Origin: Malurus cyaneus samueli | Taxonomy: Eukaryota; Chordata; Aves; Passeriformes; Maluridae | Assembly (NCBI GenBank): GCA_009741485.1 | Contig: CM019216.1 | Location: 29,219,741 to 29,283,740, forward strand | Direction of reading: 5' to 3' | DNA length: 64,000 nucleotides | Shown: one piece after another, positions 11,121 to 24,934 of the stretch | How the letters are laid out: the number at the start of each line of letters is the position of its first letter | How positions within the stretch are numbered: position 1 is the first letter of the stretch | Position numbers and translations under genes: made by a program | The notes under the pieces: generated by a model | Databases searched by the model: none | What the model saw: only the letters and a program-made list of their open reading frames with translations | Told to the model about the DNA's origin: nothing

Positions 11121-14100
11121 CTGCTGAGCCAGCTGCCTGGAAATGTTAATGCTGCTCTGTGGTTTCTGCAGGACTCTGGGCCAGCGTTTACCTCATCAGA
11201 TGTCTTTCCTTTGCTGCCCTATCCCAGCCTGTGCTTTATTCTCAGTGCAATCTATTTTTCCATGAGTGACAAGCCTGGAGGTTCCCAAAGGTGCTCAAAG
11301 GAAATCAGGATATGAAATGACATAGACAGAGTATAGGGGAAGAAAGGAGGGGAAAAACAGAAAAAAAAAAAAATACACCCACTGCTGACATGAGAAATCC
11401 TGGCCCCTGGGAAGGAGAGCAGGCAGAGGGTCTGGGAGAGAAGTACGGTAGAACCAAGGGGAAGGCATGGGGGGGCAGTGAAGAGGTGAAGATTGCCATT
11501 CCAGATGAATCTGATGAGACTGCAGAGGAATGGAAACTGAATAAACTTACAGAATCTACGGAGGCAAAAATTGAGTCCTGTATCAATTTTTTTTTTCCAC
11601 AGAGGCACTATTACCATTGCTGTTTAACAAGTGGGAAAACAAAATATTTGAGTGATTTACTTTGGGCTGGTTTGGAGCCCAGGTTCCTGCAGCCCTCAGG
11701 CATGAACATAACCAAGAGATTTATGTTATGTGTATTACTTACAGGTGACTTAGAGAAAATTGATTAGAGTGACTTTAACTGGGCAAGATTTAGCATTCAG
11801 ATACCGGATCGGGGTGTGCAGGAGGTCAAACTTTGGCTCTGACCTCCACCTTGCTTTTTTACTTTAAAAGACAAAAAAAAGCAGTGCTTAAAATGTATGA
11901 AAGGAAGCAGGAGAAGAGTCCTTGCTACTTCCCTTTGCATGTTTAGCTTTTGGCATTGTTAGGCCCATCCTGTGAATCAGTGGAAGGGTCAATAAATCCA
12001 GACCTCACCGGGATCACATGCACATTACCTCCACTCTGTGGTTTCTGATGGATGCACCCACAAGTTACCCTGCCTGTCAGCGTGCACTTTGCCTTTAGCA
12101 AGGAAAAATACTGGGGCTACCTCTCAACCTGTCAGACCGATTCTCCTGTTTGGACAGACGGTCTGCAATGCTTGCCCGTGACAGCCAGCCCCTGCATGGG
12201 GCACAGCCCATTTCCTGTTCCCTTGTGACAAAACATGTGTTGGTAATAAACTTCCCATCCCTAATGCAACACATCAACACAGCTGATGTGGGTAATTAGC
12301 TGACTTAACCTTTTCCATTTCTGATTTTCCAGAGTCTGTGGTGGGTACAGCACAGGCTCCTGTCTCCCTTTCCCTGACCTCACAAACAGCAGAGAACAGT
12401 CTGACGTGATCAAGTAGCATCAGAAATGTGACAAAGAAGAAGAGAGTTGCTGCAGAGAGTCTGAAGCAAACACCATCTCAGTGCCTCCCAGTACACCCTC
12501 GTGCTTTTGTGCTGCTGTAATGGCGCCTTGCAAATGAACCTTAATTTCATAATGATACATGGCAATAGTCCTTCCTGACGGGCCACCATGACTGCGGTTG
12601 GTAAGGATCTATTTGAAAATGGAAAAGATAGATTGTCCTTACAGTAATTAAGTCTCAAAGGGTTTTCTCTTCCTATTGCAACTCGAAAAGACAACCAGGT
12701 TCCGAACAAATCTTAAATATTTCAACTGTGTCTTTCTCAGTAAGGGCTGAGGATTCAGAACGCAGGGATATCGATTACATCCTTTTTTAGCTTTCCACAG
12801 TAGGTTTCCAAGGAGGTAGCTAATTGCAATTGAACAGACAACCACATTTGTGCTGAATAGCTAGAAAGCAAAGGAAACACATTTTGTGGTTTTTAAAAAG
12901 TTTCGTGAATTGTGGAAAAGATATGTAATGTTTCTGCTGAAAAAATATCATTATAATTATCTATATGTTTTCTCTTTCACTCCAAGAATTTTCAACAATA
13001 AATTGTTTTCTCAGTACCTTCATAAATAAATGAATAATTGGTAGCATTACTGTCATGAAATGCATTTATAAATGAGCTTACAACTACATGGTTGCTCTGA
13101 ACATTGCATATATTGCATGTAAATAATTCCACCTCTGACAGTTTGGTTTATGAAAATGATTAAGTAGTGTTGATTTGAGGGTCTTTTTGGTTTTTGTCTT
13201 TTTTTCTATGGAGACAATCATGCTAAACCATTCCCCAGATGTATTTGGTCTTGCATAACATACAGCACCATATGTGTGCACACCTCGAAATCACTTCCAG
13301 ACACAGAAAGGAACAGATCTGGAGTGGCCATTGCCTTGGGAACTTGATCTACAGCAGAACCACTTTGCTTTTATTATCCTTCACTTTCCACTGATCATGC
13401 ATCAGTTCCCTTTACATCTTTCCTTTTCTCACACTTGCCTACTCATGTCAGAACTGATTCTCTTTGGCAATTACAGTCTTCTTCAGATTCCCTTCAAGAT
13501 CAGAAGAACATTTGCTTTACTTTTACCTTTCAGTTCACTGCCTGCTTTGGATAAAGCTGAGTATGGAAGTGTTAAAATACCAGGGGAAAGCCTGCTGTCA
13601 CAGTGAGTTTGATCCAAAATCCTTTGAAGTCATTAATGAACACTGGTTCCCAATTATTGCTTTTGGTCTTTGGATCTGCCCATGGCTTTCTACTTCAACA
13701 AGAAGGATAAGTATTAATAAGTTTTCAAAAGGTTTATCTGATGGGATTACCAGCTTGATTTTCTGAATAATGCTCTCTGAAGATTCAGACAAACATGTCA
13801 ACACTCGAAAGCTCTCCCTAACACCTCAGGCTGAGATTAAAGGTTGTCTTCAGTCACGGTGCTCAAAGTTTCACAAAGAGAGAATAACTTCAGTCTTACA
13901 GCTGAGCTGCTCTTAAGTTTCTCACAGGTGAGAAAGGATTCACTTTCTTGATTCTAGCACCAGAATCATCTGCTGCCAATAGTCTTCACTATTGGAATGG
14001 CTCAAGCTCTGGTGCAATATTGCTGGAAAAATCTTGGCATTGTTTTATCTTGCAGAGAGGATTCTTTGACAATTTGTTCTTGTTGTCATGGCTCCTTCTA

Positions 14101-15204
14101 AACCAACGTCGTTCTTCCCAGTAGCCAGATAGTTATATTTGAAAGGTATCATATTAAGAGAGGTCTAAATTTTGTATCCACAGTTATGGATAGCAGTGAC
14201 AGTTCATGTCATGGAAAGATCACCTTTAGCAGATAGACACGGACACATTTATAACGAGTCCAATTCCTTGTCTACATATCTGGTTTCTTCTCCCATAAAG
14301 TTTAGGCCCCCTAAGATATTTGGCTCTAAAATCATGGGTTTTGGAGCACTGTCCTCTAGATCCCATAAATGAGCCTATAATATTTGGGTTTGGTTCTGAT
14401 TCTGAAATGCTACTAGCATTTGAAGAATGTTTTGGGGTTTTTGGTGAAAATCTTCACTTATTCACAGGCATTGCATTATTTTTCCATTTCAGTCACTTTT
14501 TTTTACTTTTTCACAGGCTTTTTTCCTAACACATAAACCTTTTTTCTTATGAAATATTATTCTTAGCATTTATTTCTTTCTTTGCACACAGAAAAGATGC
14601 TGTATAATCAGCAGCACTAATCAAGACACTGTTAGCAAGTAGGATTTCTTCCCTTCAGTGGCATTGCAAGTTTTCTTGAGTCATTCCTTTCCTTGAAATG
14701 ATTTTATAAAATTTTTACTTGTCCTTTTTACCAATAGCACAGAAAATAAATGTCATCTAAGCCATTCAGTTGCTTCAACAAAATAGAGCAAATTATTAAC
14801 AAATAGCACTGGAGAGTGATGCATCAAAGGAGCAGAATTTACACTCATGCCTTGTTTTGATTAGAGCATTCAAATTTAATTCAGCATGCCACTATTTCCT
14901 GCTGTCTGTTCCTCTTCATCACTAACAAACACTACTTAGTAGTTGTTGATACTGAACACATGGACCCAGTTAAATCTGTAAGGACATTTACTTATTTGAA
15001 GTTTCAGCCCTGATGTGGTATCCAATTCATTCACCAAATGGCTTGCATTTACCTAAGGACTTTCTTTGCTTGTGGTAGAACACTGAAATGCGGAACTGAA
15101 TGATCATAAAGTGGACAAATTAGGCACTGAAATCTCCTTTGATTGAGAGCCCCATTTAGCATTTCAGGCACTTAAAGAGATGGGAGGTTTTTATTCTTGG
15201 GGTT
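11121..15204. other. unique non-coding stretch
   Basis: No recognisable gene or repeat. 11990-12420 is somewhat richer in GC with scattered CpGs. Poly-A of 13 near 11360 and a T run near 11588 are simple tracts. Confidence 0.55.
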
Positions 15205-15345
15205 TTGTTTTTATTTTTTTTTTAACTTATTAAACTGTCTTTTTCTCAACCCTTCAGTTTTCTTACTTTTGTTCTTCCAATTCTGCCCCCCATCCCATTG
15301 CAGGGATTTTCTGGTGCTGTCAGATGGGGTTAAACCACAGGGACT
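15205..15345 (+). mobile_element. 3' fragment of an ERVL-type LTR
   Basis: The block 'ttattaaactgtctttttctcaaccc', then 'ttttcttacttttgttcttcc', then 'cccccatcccatt' and 'ggggttaaaccaca' matches, in order, the last about 130 bases of the same kind of LTR found complete at 29955-30508. The 5' part is missing, so this is a truncated relic. Confidence 0.75.
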
Positions 15346-18300
15346 GCTCACAGAGCAAGGAAATAATTTTTGTTACTGCGGTTGCTGTAGCATTTTGTCA
15401 TGAACCAAAACTTTATCAAAAACACTCATAAACACCTAAAACCCAAGAAGCCAGCATTCATATTTCTCTTTAAGGAGAGGAGCAACAGTGGAAATAGGTG
15501 AAGGATCACAGAGAGATAAAACCAGTTGATATTAATTTCGTTGGAAGTGGTGTTGGCAAATACAATTTGCTTGTGGAGGGAGACACTTCACTAAGGCAGC
15601 AGAAGCCCTGCAGTTAGGAAGTGCCATGGAGAGGGCAGGAGATTTTCTGAAATGTCCTGGACTCAACAGCCCCCATGAGGGTGTGCTCTCCAAGCCCATT
15701 TACAGATTGCTAACACCCTGTTCCCTCTCAGGAATCACCANAAAAAGAGAAAAAAAAGTACAAATCAAGACACACAGAGAAACCTTATGAGGATAAAAAA
15801 AAAAGAATTTCTGAGGCTCTGATTAAGTTTTATATCTGGTAAAAAAACACTATACATAGTTCATCCAAATAATGGCAGGAGATAGATGGCACACAAGATT
15901 TTTCAGCAGTTTAACTTCAGGTTTCAGAAGAAAAGAAAGAATATCTAGCTTCTAGCATTTATCCAGAGCCTCGAGGAAAGGACGTTGTGAACTAGGGCAA
16001 AAGTAATAAATATTCTTTTCCAGGGAAGCCTTTACCAAAATGAAATCTGAACAGAAGGAGAACCGCATTACAGGAACAGTTAACAAGAATAACAATTTAT
16101 TTTAGGTTACAGAGACCCTTCTTTCCTCCTGAAAAGTGGCGACAGGCCTCCTGCTGGGTCAGCTTCTGGCAGCTGTGACACCTACCCAAGTAAAGAGGGC
16201 AGCAAAATGAGCTGCATCAGGACACAGCAGGCAAGCAGATGGTGAGAAATCAAAATGTCAGTAGAAAGCTCCAGCAGGACACATAATTTCTAATAGTGCC
16301 TTGCTATTAATTGCAAGAAGTTGATCCCAATGCTTTTTTGGGATGCAGCTGAAATGTAACTGGCCTGTTTTGCACATCATTGAAAAGGAAAAGCTCTTCT
16401 GCACAGTTAATGATTATTTTCATCCAAGAGGGTGCACCCCAGATGGTGATAATTACCCATAACCTTGAGGACACACAAGTGCCTTAGAAGGTTTGATTTT
16501 GAAGGAGGTTGGTTAATGAAAGAACAGCTGAAGTCTGAATGATAATTTGATTATTATTTCTTTTTTACTCTTTAGATGTTTGATGCTGCAGACTTTAATT
16601 AGGGTGCAAGAGCTTTTATAGCTTGATTTGCCTGGAGACCAAGATATATTGTTTAACCCACAGCCAAAATGAAGAGCATCTACCCACTAAAAAATTAATT
16701 GAGCAATAGTAAAACACCATATGATACCAAAAGTTTTACTAAGAACATCTAAGGAACCCCTTCATTTGCATTCTTTATTCTGGTCCTTCACATATTCATG
16801 TATTTTTGTCTCTCAGCTCCTGAGAGCAAATTCCTTCCATCCTGTGCTTCTGTGTTTTGTTTACCATCCAGCTGATGGTAAATAAATACAGATAAGAAAA
16901 GAGCCTTCCAACTCCAGTTGGCAGCTTCTTTGACAGAACAGGTGTATTTAATTACTTTTATACTATTTATGTAGCTTCTCAGCCTCTGAAGAAGCATCCT
17001 TTACCAAGGTTACCTTTAAAAGCATTTACTGCAAACTAGGTATAAGTTGCTTTTCCCATTAACATTACTCCTTTGCTTTCCTGAATATGGTGTTGCATTC
17101 TGAGTCCAAAGAGGCTTTTTTCCAGCTATTTTTTTACTCTGGGTGGAAAATAAAATCTCTTTGTTTTCTTGCTTTTGTAACTGCTATTTCATGTGGCTGC
17201 ACTGAATGTTTTTGCCGGCGATCCTGGATTGCATTCTGCAGGGAATCTCTCAAGGATAACCCTTACTGCTGTGCCTTTGTACCAAGTGCATAACATAAGA
17301 AGAGTAACCTGGAAATCCTGGTGGTCTCCAGCACAGGAATGCCTGTCTTTGCTGCAGAAAGCTTGCAAACCCACATTTGTTTATATATTTATACTTGCTC
17401 TGTTCTTTTTCTTTCCCCTTTTCTTCCATATTCCTCTAAAAAAGGAAGATCCAATAGCCATCCAACCCACACATGCTCCCTGGTCAGGCTCTCAGTTTTC
17501 ATGTCTCCTACCCCTGGCACCAAAGACAGGATTTCAGCAGTTCCTACTGGCCTCACAGATGCCTTAGAAAGTCTTTGCTATGTGATATACCCCAGAACCA
17601 CACCAGGAAGCATCTGTCTTCACCTCCTGTGTTGTGTGTGCCAGCCCCATGCAGATGTGCCTCAGACACTTCAGAGAACTCAAAATGGTTCTGCTTAAGA
17701 ACCTGAATCTCTTTCCAAAAATAAAACTTTCTAATATGACACCAAGGGGAAAAAGAGGAAAAAAAATAAAAGAATGAAAAGAGAGAAGGAAAGAAGAGCA
17801 TGGAAAGAAGAGCTTGCAAGTGTTGAAACCCGAAGTAAATTGAACTGACTCATCTGCCTTGGAAAAACAGTGCATCCTGAACAGGAGGTTTTAAACCAAA
17901 CTTAATTCAAATAGCTTTCATAAAATCCTGCTATGAGTTCCTAGAGAATTCTTTCCAATGCAAAAATAGGTGTCTCTCCTTCACAGGCACTCCTTGGGGA
18001 TCTCTGAGAAGCAGAAGATATTTAATGAAGTTGGTTTTGCAAAGAGGTGTCCCTATGCAATTTTTGTCAGCCAAGGAAGGGGAGAGAGCCAAGGGGTTGG
18101 AGTTTGCAGCCCCTCAAAGTGATGGCATCCTGCCAGCTTCCCATCCATGCCAGAAAGGCTTAAGTGCAAACAATATGTAAACCAGAAACACCTGTCATTA
18201 TTGTGCTGGGGGTGTATGTGCATAATTATGTGAAACTCAGTGAAAAAAGTGTGCTTTCCTGCCTGGAGAACACAATGAAGTTTTACTGTGTTGAGCATGG

Positions 18301-19294
18301 CTGGGGCGGTCATGCTGGCTTTCTCAACAGCTGGCTTAGAGCACACAGCAGGGCTCTGCTCAGCCCTCCCTGGAAGCACTGGCACACCTGGAGCTCCCAG
18401 CTTCCTCCAGATGCCTTTTCACACCCACCTCACCCTGCTCACCCCTGGGCATCAGTCAGAGTGGATGGTGGGGATCACCTGAGACATTTTCCTTTCATTT
18501 CAGCAGTGGTAAATCAGTCATGTAGATTGTAAATATTGATTTTTCAGCAGCCACCTTATCTTTCTGTCTTTGTCAGCAAGCGGTAAAGCTCTGACAAGAC
18601 CCTGAGAGAAGTTTTGCAAAAGGCACTCAGGCTCTGATTTTGTCCCAGCATGGCATGAGGCCAGCCCAGCAGATACATGCTGCTCCATAAAAAAGCAACA
18701 ACTCAATATCTACCATTCTTTGATCCACGTTATATTACAGAACCTCAGTACATGTGTCAAGGAATTGCACTCATGATTTGGGGATAGACACCTCTGGATG
18801 AGGCAGTCTTTGAGTTCAGAAGAGCAAGAGAATATTTTCTTAGGGATTTTCTTATGGCTGTGAGTATGGAGTGAGCCACTATGGCACTCATTCCCCTCCT
18901 GCCCTCATTTCCCCTCCTGCCCTCCTCCCCAGTCAGGTGTGATGGCACAGTGCTGTTTTCACTTCCAGCTCATACAGGAACAGTGTCTGGGATCAGCTGC
19001 CAAGATAATTAAGACAAACTTCTGTTCCAGAATCCTGAATGTTGCTGATACTCAGGACTGAAAAATCCCCCTCTGCAGAACTTTGAATTAAAATTTCTAC
19101 TGGTAACACATAAAACATGGAGAATACAGCAGGTCAGAAGGCAAATACAAGCACTGTAGAAGAAGTAGAGGAGCACACAGAGAAAAACTGTTTCGCTTTG
19201 GGACCTGTCAGGTCAGACCTAGTTGCTCATAGTAAAGGAGGATGATGATTCATAAGAAAGTGTATGAACTGAACAGGAAAGGTATTTTGTAATG
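15346..19294. other. unique non-coding stretch with one ambiguous base
   Basis: No gene or identified repeat. A single N sits at 15741 beside A-rich sequence. The short tandem 'ttcccctcctgccctc' occurs twice at about 18890-18925. Open frames at 17193-17706 and 18053-18532 have no recognisable domain and overlap one another on both strands. Confidence 0.55.
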
Positions 19295-19815
19295 ATGCTA
19301 TGGTGGTTTTTTGCCTTTTTTCTTTTACATGCTATTAATATATTCTCTGTATTCTAAGCATACATATTTGCAGTTTTTGTAGCCTGGTATTGTAACTTAG
19401 TTCCGGTATTTTTCTAGGCAGGAAGACAAAACATCCTAAAAGTCTCCCAGTTGCAGGCTGGAGCCCCTTTGCCATCTTGGCTCTCCATAGAAGGGTTCTC
19501 CATACCAAGGCTGAAATCAGCTGAGACATATTTTTATAAAAATGATTCAAGCCTCATCTGACTTTAGAAGTTTCTAGAATGAGGGGGATATTACTTCACC
19601 TATTAAGCTTCTTATTGTGGAATCTTTGCAGATATGCTAATTTGCAAGGTCTATATAAAATTTTTATACACATAACAGGGTGCACCCATCTTCGGCATTT
19701 TCCACCTTGATGAGCTGTGCACCTAAGGATCCTTACTGAATACCGAGGTAAAACCCTTTTATCCCTTTAACCATGTCTGGCTCATAATTCTGGGACCAGA
19801 GGAAAAGGCATCAAT
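19295..19815 (+). mobile_element. diverged ERV LTR, plus orientation (same family as 48470-48960)
   Basis: This segment aligns in order with the reverse complement of 48470-48960. Shared blocks include 'tagcctggtatt' vs 'aagcctgatatt', 'aaaacatcct' vs 'caaacatcct', 'ggggatattac..ttaagcttcttattg' vs 'ggggacattac..ttaagtttcttattg', a TATA box, 'gtgcac' blocks, and 'ataccgaggtaaaaccctttta' vs 'ataccgaagaaaaaccctttttatcc'. An ordered set of blocks with a TATA box two-thirds along is how an LTR looks. No internal genes flank it. Boundaries are estimated from where the two copies stop resembling each other. Confidence 0.7.
19653..19660 (+). promoter_or_regulatory. TATA box of the 19.3 kb LTR
   Basis: 'tctatataaaattt' lies at the point where the second copy of this LTR has 'cctataaaac'. 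The position is shared between the two copies, which supports a former core promoter. Confidence 0.5.
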
Positions 19816-21439
19816 ATCACAAAAGATGCTGGTTTGGGACCTTAGAATATCCTACAGGGATAAGACTCAGAGAAGTCCAAGTTTCATTTAGATGAGTTAC
19901 TGAAGGACAGCCAGACTTCCCTTGCTGTCTTGCAGAAGCTATATAATATACTTATTATGTCTCTGCAGAGGAAACCAGTGAGACTGGGCTCCCATTTGGC
20001 TGGGATTTAGAATGTGTGTGTGCCTGAGCTACAAAAAGGATGTCAGGACTGGAGGAGTGTTATCATCCATCAAAGCAGCCTAGAAAATTCGACACACCAC
20101 AGGCATCCCTTGGATTGCTCAGCCCGTGGCAAAGCCTAGTGGGTGGGATTCAGAGATCACCTTTGTGCCAGGTTGCTGAGCAGTGCATGGAGCTGCAGCA
20201 GCTGGGACTGTCCTTCCTGCCTGCTCTCTGGCCACATTTCAGTGAGCAAAGGACAGGCCATTCCCTGGGCTGAAATCCCCACACCCCACTGGGTCCATAT
20301 TGCCCAGGCTGTGCTCATGTACTTGAGGCTGTGCTCAGAGGCTTCATGAGTGGTAGGGCTGGCAAAGGTGCTCTTGAAAAGTGATTTCAGGGCTGCTCTG
20401 ACCAGACCAAATAGATCTCTCTGAACTATTTCAGATTCCCCAAGTCCAATGCCCACTTCTCTCTAGAGGGGTACAGTCTGGATTGTGAATCGGGCTCTTG
20501 GCAACCTAGAAACCAATCAGTTGAACTTTTCACAACAGAAAAGTAACTTTTAGGAATTCAGATGAAAAAGTAGTGACCAGGGACTACCACTTAGAAGTGG
20601 TACTACTCACAAGTGTTGTGAAACAACAGAATTTTAGCCAGGGATTATTCTCTGGTAAATTTTGAAATTTAAATGATTTCACATGCTGTGCTAAATTTTC
20701 ATTAATAAGGATGTTTACTGCCATCTTACCGTAACTTTTTAGAGTGAACCAAAATATACAGTAGCAGGGGTTCATTTGTTGCATTGACTTATTGGTTGGT
20801 TCAAGTGAAACACCCACTTTTTAGAACCAACTTTTCATGTCCCTGCAGTAAAGGTCTTGCTTGTCTGTAATGAATTTAATATTATAATAGGATTTTTTTT
20901 GTTAGTCTTGAAAATATTTTGTTAGTCTTAAAATTCTGCCTAGTTTTCCCATTCCCAGATTAAGTGTGGTTTGTCATCCTTCATGCCAGCCCATAAAGCG
21001 CTCCTGAGTCCAAGCCTACAATAAATGCCATTAAAAAGGGCTGCCAAACCTCTACAATGCCCCATGCACACATCTCATTCACAGAGCTGTTCTCAGCTCC
21101 ATGAATTAAGATAGCAGTGCAGGAGGATTTGCACCATTACAGACATTTTATACATGAAACCAGACTGAATTTTTTCCAGAATTTCAATGTTATCCAGAGA
21201 GTGAGATGCTGACATTTCTGCTTTCATTCCTGTTGCTGCAGAATGCTTTTACAAATGATAAGAAATTGAATCATATTCTAGAAATGTCCTGCAAGTTATT
21301 TAATCTTACATAATAGCTTCTTAGTTTTGATCAGAGTCACAAGTAGAAGTAATTCATCCTGGAACATCTAAGGGCTGCATCTGTCTTCACTAGGAGACAA
21401 GGGGTCATGTACTGATCTAGGTGTTCATGCATAGGTCAG
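19816..21439. other. unique non-coding stretch
   Basis: No recognised gene or repeat. 20040-20460 is a little richer in GC and gives overlapping frames on both strands (77-99 residues) without recognisable content. Confidence 0.55.
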
Positions 21440-21912
21440 TTCTGCAGGCTTTTTTTAAAGTTGATTTCCTCCAAGTTAAACAAATCAAACCCCTCAGCCT
21501 CTCCTCATTCCCTGAGGCACCAGCTCCCTGTCTTGGTATGTCTGCACTGGGTACCATCCCTTGCTAATGAATCTCTGGGGATGTCACACTGGGGAGCTGA
21601 AAACTGGACATTGCAGACATGGACTCACAAGAGCTAAATGGAGTGGACTAATTATTGTTCTGGACCAATTAGCTACTGCAGTCCAGGACGTGATGAGCAT
21701 TTTTCTCTGCAAGAGCATCCTATGGACTCCTGTTCAGCTTCAAATGTACCAGAACCACGAGACCTTTTGCAGATTTTCTCTGTTAGGTCTCTAACTGCCA
21801 GTTCTCAGTCTGAGTTAATTCCCTCCAAGATGCAGACCTTTGTATTTCTCTTTGTTAAGTTTCTTGAGATACTTGTCAGCCTACATATCAAGGCTCCTCA
21901 AGGCAGATCTAC
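21440..21912 (-). mobile_element. old CR1 fragment, minus strand
   Basis: The plus strand reads as diverged antisense CR1: 'cccctcagcctctcctcattccctgaggcaccagctccctg' near 21490 and 'ttctctgcaagagc' near 21700, followed by 'ctccaagatgcagacctttgtatttctctttgttaa', which resembles the antisense of the CR1 'aaatgcaaagt..' segment. It is more diverged than the copies at 7582 or 58849. Ends are approximate. Confidence 0.6.
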
Positions 21913-24392
21913 CTAAAAAGCAACTTCTCATTGGTTGAGAGAACATTCTCAATTTGCAAAATAAAAGAGGACTTTTACAACCGAGCTAGTGCTGCTTATT
22001 CCGTTAAGGGACCAAGAGTTTCACCTGCTGGGCTCCACAAATAAGAAGGTTGTGCAGGTCTTGGGTTAAGATTTGCAACCTTAGCCTCAGTGTATTTGTC
22101 ACAGATTGTTAATTGAGACAGAGGTGAGACCATGCTCCGCACCATTTATCTTCATTAGAAGTTCTGCAGAAATCAGGTCATCAGATATTTCTGGATTGGT
22201 TTCTGCACACCTTGGATGCTGCAGACAGCCAGTTATCTCTATCCAGGTAGTTATGCTATAAAAGGACCATGATGGCCCCATTCCCATTTTGAACTCTCTC
22301 GACAGCTTCTTTCTTTCTTAATCTTTAGATAAGGGATTTTTTTTTTCCCAAGAGACTTATAAGAGCCTGTATTTGACTTCACCCCAATTCTTGAAACAGG
22401 ACTACTTTCTGAACCTGATTCCCTTGAAAAACACCTCATGGTTTACCATGGCAGGGCTCTAACGTAATGCAGACAAAAGAAAGCAAACACGCTGCTCAGG
22501 CCTCCATCTCCCACTTACACGCATAATTAATTTCACATGCAAAAAAATGTTTCCATTGGTTTAGGACTCTTCACAAGCGGAATATGCAGCTCATATGTAT
22601 TTGTGGAACTGGGGGTCATACACTGTACACAACAAAACATTTGGTATTATTATTGGGGAAATATTGAGGTAAAGGCCTGGATTTTTGAGTATTAAAAGAA
22701 ATTTTTATGATTTATAGTGTGGAAACCTTTTCTAGGCTCAAGAAGAATCACAAAGTAATGATTTTCTGGCTGTTGACACACAGGCTTTATGCTTTGCCAG
22801 GTCACCTCTTCAACAATAATGGCTAATCCAAAACATTTTGAAATTTCCCATTCTCTAAATTACTCCAATCTAAACAGATCAGTGATTAACTTTAAATCTG
22901 CATTGCAAATGACATAGTCTTGCAGCTCTTTAGTTAAGCTTGCTCTTTGCAAAGGAATTCTTATTTGCTTTTGTTGCAATGTTACATTATTTTGATCTAG
23001 AAGTGAATACTATTTAAGCATTTAAAAATTAACCTGCTGTTTGGAACAAGAAGAGCAAAAGTTTTGGAAACCCTCCGCCCATTTGTCTGATTCCAAAAAC
23101 CGCCATAGACCATAATATTTTTTAATAGATCCATCTATTTGATCAGCTTGAGACAGCTATTGGCATCCTGACAAAAACTTTCCTTAAATATGTGCACTTA
23201 ATAAAACTTCCATAATGAGAACAATTAAAATTCTATTGTGTTAGAGTTCTGAGCAGGTAACCATGCCTTATTTTTGCCTCTCTAGCAATAACACGATTTA
23301 TAACTTCAATGCCCACATTTCACTGCACAGAGCAAGCTGTTTAATACTGCAAAACAACATCAGGTTCCCCTCCGGCATCTGCACTATTGACCAACACAAA
23401 TAAACAAAGCAGCTCAGGTCACACTTCCTCTCATTCAAAATAAGGAATATGAGGCATGAGCTCTTTTGCCCTACTTGTACTGGGCTCCATAATGTAAAAA
23501 AAAAAAATCCTTTTTTCCCAGCATTTCTTGCAATTTTTATGTCAGGAGAATGCATTTGTATATAAATATGACGCATAAGGGACTACTCCCTTGATCAAGT
23601 AACATTTGAGGTGAATGAGTATGAATCTACTGAACACAGGTTAACATGTAATTAACATATAACATGTAATTATAAGCACATAAACAACATTAATAATGCA
23701 AACTTAGATACAGGCTTCTTTCTCTAGTGACACTTCCATCTGTACTAGCGGCTGTGTGAGGAATAAATTAATGAATTTTGTTGCATTGCTGAAAATGTCT
23801 GGATACTTTCACAGACAGTTTTTGCACTTGTCTAAATTGCCAGTGAAGTTCATTGGGAAATACAGTTGCCACTATAGCACTAGTCCTTACTATCAACTTC
23901 TAAATATTCACCAGAATTTCCAAGCAAATGTAACCTCATAGCCATCTTTCATTTTAGAAGACTAACCCCTCTGAAAGAAGTGAAGAAATAGTAACAAAAG
24001 GCTTTTCAGCCTTCTTTGAGAAGAATAGTTGTTAATCCTCTATCATTTCTAGCTACTCTAAGGTAAATGCTTTAGTTTCTAGCTAAATGCTCTAGTTTCT
24101 ACAGAGATTAAACAGGAAGGTCAAAATCAACATGTGAATCACTACAAAAAAAGTTTAAATTTAAAAAAAAGTTCCATTCTTCATATTTTTCAGTGGAAAG
24201 CTGATAAGCTGTGCCACCTTGAGTATTTAAAAATATTTGTGATTTCTGGTGAGCACCACAGTCCATTCATGTGAGGTTTTCTTGCCTAACATCAGCAGAT
24301 CACAGAAACAGAAATATTTCTGAACTAAACCTCTGCCAGTCTCAAAATCCCACTCTGAGAGAAACAATTGCCAGTACTAGATCAGGTTAGCT
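21913..24392. other. unique AT-rich non-coding stretch
   Basis: No gene visible. A 19-base imperfect tandem duplication ('taaatgctttagtttctag' / 'taaatgctctagtttctac') lies at about 24064-24101, and short 'aacatgtaatta' repeats lie at 23643-23672. Confidence 0.6.
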
Positions 24393-24890
24393 TTGTCTAA
24401 CCAAGGCTTGAAAACCCCCACAAATGGAAACTCCTTTAGCTCTCTGCGTGATTTAGTCCTGCTTCTCTACCTTCCCAGTGAAGTTTTCCCTAATATCCAG
24501 CCTCTCAAGGTGAACTCTGTGCTGTTGTCTCGCATTATATCATCTGCTCCACAACTTTTACAGCTGCCTTTCAGGTATTTGTAGGCTGCTGCCAGACTAT
24601 CCCTTAGCTTCCCCTTTTCCATGCTGAACGAGCCAGCTGCCCCAACACCTTTTGAAAGGCCATACATTTAGAATCCCTGGCCACTGAAGAAGGCTTCCTT
24701 CAGACTCTTGTAATTTCTCAACATCCACTTGAAAGGGGGACTTGCAGCATTCCAGATGTAGTCTCACCAGAGCCATGCACAGGGTTATAATAAATTCCTC
24801 TGTTTGACCACTCCTTCCTAATGTATGCCATAGCCCATTATCCACTTCTCCTTGTTCATAACGGCAGTACACTTTTGGCTCTTATTCCAG
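24393..24890 (-). mobile_element. CR1 fragment, minus strand
   Basis: Antisense CR1 blocks occur in order: 'cttcccagtgaagttttccctaatatccagcctc', 'gctgccagactatcccttagcttccccttttcc', 'cagatgtagtctcaccagagccatgcacagggt', and 'ataataaattcctctgtttgaccactcc'. The copy is moderately diverged and without coding capacity. It is abutted on its right by a CR1 piece in the opposite orientation. Confidence 0.85.
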
Positions 24891-24934
24891 CACTTTTTCA
24901 GAAAAGCCTCTGGTGTGCCTGTGGAAAAGCAACT

